Source: Streptosporangiaceae bacterium (GTDB lineage Bacteria > Actinomycetota > Actinomycetes > Streptosporangiales > Streptosporangiaceae). Taken from it: a stretch of DNA of 7,132 bases. Shown piece by piece: positions 5,801 through 7,132 of the stretch (within the stretch, counting starts at the first letter, position 1; every line of letters begins with the position of its first letter). Location of the stretch: positions 1-7,132 of the forward strand of contig JASIBM010000479.1 in assembly GCA_030045175.1 (NCBI GenBank), in the 5' to 3' direction. Below the pieces are notes generated by a model, which searched no databases, was not told the origin of the DNA, and saw only the letters and a program-made list of their open reading frames with translations. A program made the position numbers and the translations under genes.

Positions 5801-5870
5801 GCGCGGGAAGACCCGCGCGAGCTAGCCAGCGGCGAGACTGCGCGAGCGAGCCGCAGGCGAGCCGAGCTAC
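5801..5870. repeat. GC hairpin and degenerate GCGAGC direct repeats between HesB-type gene and nadA
   Basis: GCGCGGG-aaga-CCCGCGC (5801-5818) is a perfect 7-bp stem with a 4-nt loop and no T-run. It runs into two near-identical 13-mers, GCGCGAGCTAGCC (5815-5827) and GCGCGAGCGAGCC (5840-5852), 25 nt apart, with further GCGAGC-like units to about 5868. A small hairpin CTGCG...CGCAG (5838-5856) overlaps the second copy. The block lies upstream of both neighbouring genes, so it is not a terminator for either; its role is unknown. Confidence 0.55.
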
Positions 5871-5917
5871 CAAGACCCGTGTGAACATCTGGCCAACGGC
5901 GGGCATACGCGGTGTGG

Positions 5918-5936
5918 TATCGTCAGTTCGACGATA
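5918..5936. promoter_or_regulatory. 19-bp palindromic operator candidate in the nadA promoter
   Basis: TATCGTC-agttc-GACGATA is a perfect inverted repeat with 7-bp arms and a 5-nt centre, ending 24 nt before the nadA ATG. Its left arm contains TATCGT, a plausible -10 (TANNNT), so a bound repressor would block the promoter. In actinobacteria the Nudix-related repressor NrtR is known to control NAD synthesis genes including nadA. Assigning this site to NrtR is a guess, as I cannot reproduce the consensus. Confidence 0.5.
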
Positions 5937-5960
5937 AGTCCTGTGGATCGGGGGTCGACA

Positions 5961-7132
5961 ATGTCTAGCACTCTCACCCCACCGGCCGACCGGCTCACCG
6001 AACCCGCGAGCCCCCTACTTCAGCTGCCACTGCTCGTGCTCGGCGCGAGCGCGGATCGCAACACCGAGAAGGGCGTGTCCTGTCCCGGCGAGCTACCCCC
6101 GCCGTCCGATCCCGACCTGGTGCGACGGGCCGAGCGAGCCCGCGCCACCCTGGGCGACCGCGCGTTCGTGCTCGGCCACCACTACCAGCGCGACGAGGTG
6201 ATCAGGTTCGCCGACGTGACCGGCGACTCGTTCAAGCTGGCGCGTGACGCCGCGGCCCGGCCCTCGGCCGAGTTCGTGATCTTCTGCGGCGTGCACTTCA
6301 TGGCCGAGTCAGCCGACATGCTGACCTCGCCCTCGCAGCGGGTCATCTTGCCCGATCTCGCGGCCGGCTGCTCGATGGCTGACATGGCCACGTTCACTCA
6401 GGTCGAGGAGTGCTGGGAGACGCTGGAGGACCTCGGCTTCGCCGACGAGGTGGTGCCGGTCACTTACATGAACTCATCGGCCGACATCAAGGCGTTCACC
6501 GGCAGGCATGGCGGCACTGTCTGCACGTCATCGAACGCCAAGCGGGCCCTGACCTGGGCGCTAGCCAAGGGCAGCAAGGTCTTGTTCCTGCCCGACCAGC
6601 ACCTGGGCCGGAACACGGCAGTGCTTGAGCTCGGGATACCCGCGGCCGATTGCGTGGTCTGGGACCCGCGCAAGCCAGGTGGCGGCCTCGCGCACGAGGA
6701 CCTGGACCGGGCGACCATGATCTTGTGGCGCGGCCACTGCTCGGTGCACGCGAGGTTCAGCGCGCGCAACGTCGCCGATGTGCGCCAGCGGATACCCGGC
6801 GTCCAGGTGCTCGTGCACCCCGAGTGCAATCATGACGTCGTGCTCGCCGCCGACCAGATCGGCTCCACCGAGAAGATCATCGCGACCATCGAGCAGGCAC
6901 CACCCGGCTCCGCGTGGGCCGTGGGCACCGAGCTCAACCTGGTGCAACGGCTAGCCGCCAGGCACCAGGACAAGACCGTGGTCTTCTTGGACAAGACCGT
7001 CTGCTACTGCTCCACGATGAACAGGATCGACCTGCCGCACCTGGTCTGGGCGATGGAGTCGCTGCTGGCTGGCCACGTCGTGAACCAGATCACGGTCGAT
7101 CCGCTGACCGCCGCGCAGGCCAGGTCCGCCCT
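5961..7132 (+). CDS. nadA: Quinolinate synthase A, truncated at the right edge
   Basis: NadA condenses iminoaspartate with dihydroxyacetone phosphate to quinolinate, the first committed precursor of NAD, using an oxygen-sensitive [4Fe-4S] cluster. The visible 390 residues have all family blocks: LGHHYQRDEV (71-80), ADVTGDSFKLA (84-94), FCGVHFMAESADM (108-120), AAGCSMADM (134-142), YMNSSADIKA (169-178), CTSSNA (188-193), LPDQHLGRN (210-218), HPECNHDVV (286-294), GTELNLVQRL (322-331) and CYCSTMNRI (348-356). The three cluster ligands should be Cys109, Cys188 and Cys289. The extra 50-60 residues at the N-terminus fit the longer actinobacterial form. The start is ATG with GGGGG (5950-5954) six nt upstream. 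The C-terminus and any following nadB or nadC lie outside the window. It diverges from the A-type carrier gene, and a palindrome overlaps its promoter. Confidence 0.96.
   Translation, partial: MSSTLTPPADRLTEPASPLLQLPLLVLGASADRNTEKGVSCPGELPPPSDPDLVRRAERARATLGDRAFVLGHHYQRDEVIRFADVTGDSFKLARDAAARPSAEFVIFCGVHFMAESADMLTSPSQRVILPDLAAGCSMADMATFTQVEECWETLEDLGFADEVVPVTYMNSSADIKAFTGRHGGTVCTSSNAKRALTWALAKGSKVLFLPDQHLGRNTAVLELGIPAADCVVWDPRKPGGGLAHEDLDRATMILWRGHCSVHARFSARNVADVRQRIPGVQVLVHPECNHDVVLAADQIGSTEKIIATIEQAPPGSAWAVGTELNLVQRLAARHQDKTVVFLDKTVCYCSTMNRIDLPHLVWAMESLLAGHVVNQITVDPLTAAQARSA

Noticed and set aside
5706..5906. N-terminal extension of the HesB-type protein
   Set aside because: The frame is open for 67 more codons, but ATG 5705 has AGGAG at a proper distance and gives the normal family length; the upstream part contains the promoter-like sequence and repeats.
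1..7132. CRISPR, mobile element, tRNA/rRNA or phage system
   Set aside because: No spaced repeats, transposase or integrase motifs, tRNA cloverleaf or rRNA-like sequence found; the window reads as core metabolic chromosome.

Overview
The window is GC-rich chromosomal DNA from an actinobacterium. The evidence is the GC-biased third codon positions, the frequent GTG starts, several apparently leaderless genes, an adenosine kinase of the type I know from mycobacteria, and the grouping of ctaC/ctaD with that kinase and a HesB-type protein, which resembles the mycobacterial ctaC-adoK-HesB neighbourhood as I remember it. I cannot name the genus. Almost all of the DNA is coding. I see no RNA gene, CRISPR array, insertion sequence or phage gene.

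Layout. (1) 1-997, minus strand: the start of ctaD (cut by the window edge) preceded by ctaC, joined by an ATGA stop/start overlap. (2) 1232-2715, plus strand: a divergent class V (NifS/IscS-like) cysteine desulfurase followed closely by a TusA-type sulfur carrier, probably one operon. (3) 2759-3829, minus strand: ctaG, a multi-pass oxidase assembly protein with a repetitive acidic/Ala tail; it converges on the TusA gene, and both stop codons lie in one inverted repeat. (4) 3915-4304, plus strand: a small VOC (glyoxalase-fold) protein. (5) 4326-5705, minus strand: a HesB/IscA-type A-type Fe-S carrier followed by adenosine kinase adoK. (6) 5961 to the right edge, plus strand: quinolinate synthase nadA, cut by the window edge.

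Two themes run through the region. One is the heme-copper oxidase (CtaC, CtaD and the assembly factor CtaG). The other is sulfur and Fe-S supply: desulfurase, TusA-like carrier and A-type carrier, next to NadA, which is itself a [4Fe-4S] enzyme. The desulfurase-TusA pair looks like a small dedicated sulfur relay with an unknown acceptor. It is the most intriguing item because several usual PLP and substrate contacts of the desulfurase are replaced.

Regulatory signals: a clean 19-bp palindrome (7-bp arms) sits in the nadA promoter region. Four genes (desulfurase, ctaG, VOC, adoK) have a -10-like hexamer 6-7 nt before a GTG start with no usable Shine-Dalgarno site, suggesting leaderless transcripts. 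The other genes have recognisable ribosome binding sites. The two longest non-coding stretches are 998-1231 and 5706-5960; both are divergent promoter regions containing small inverted and direct repeats.
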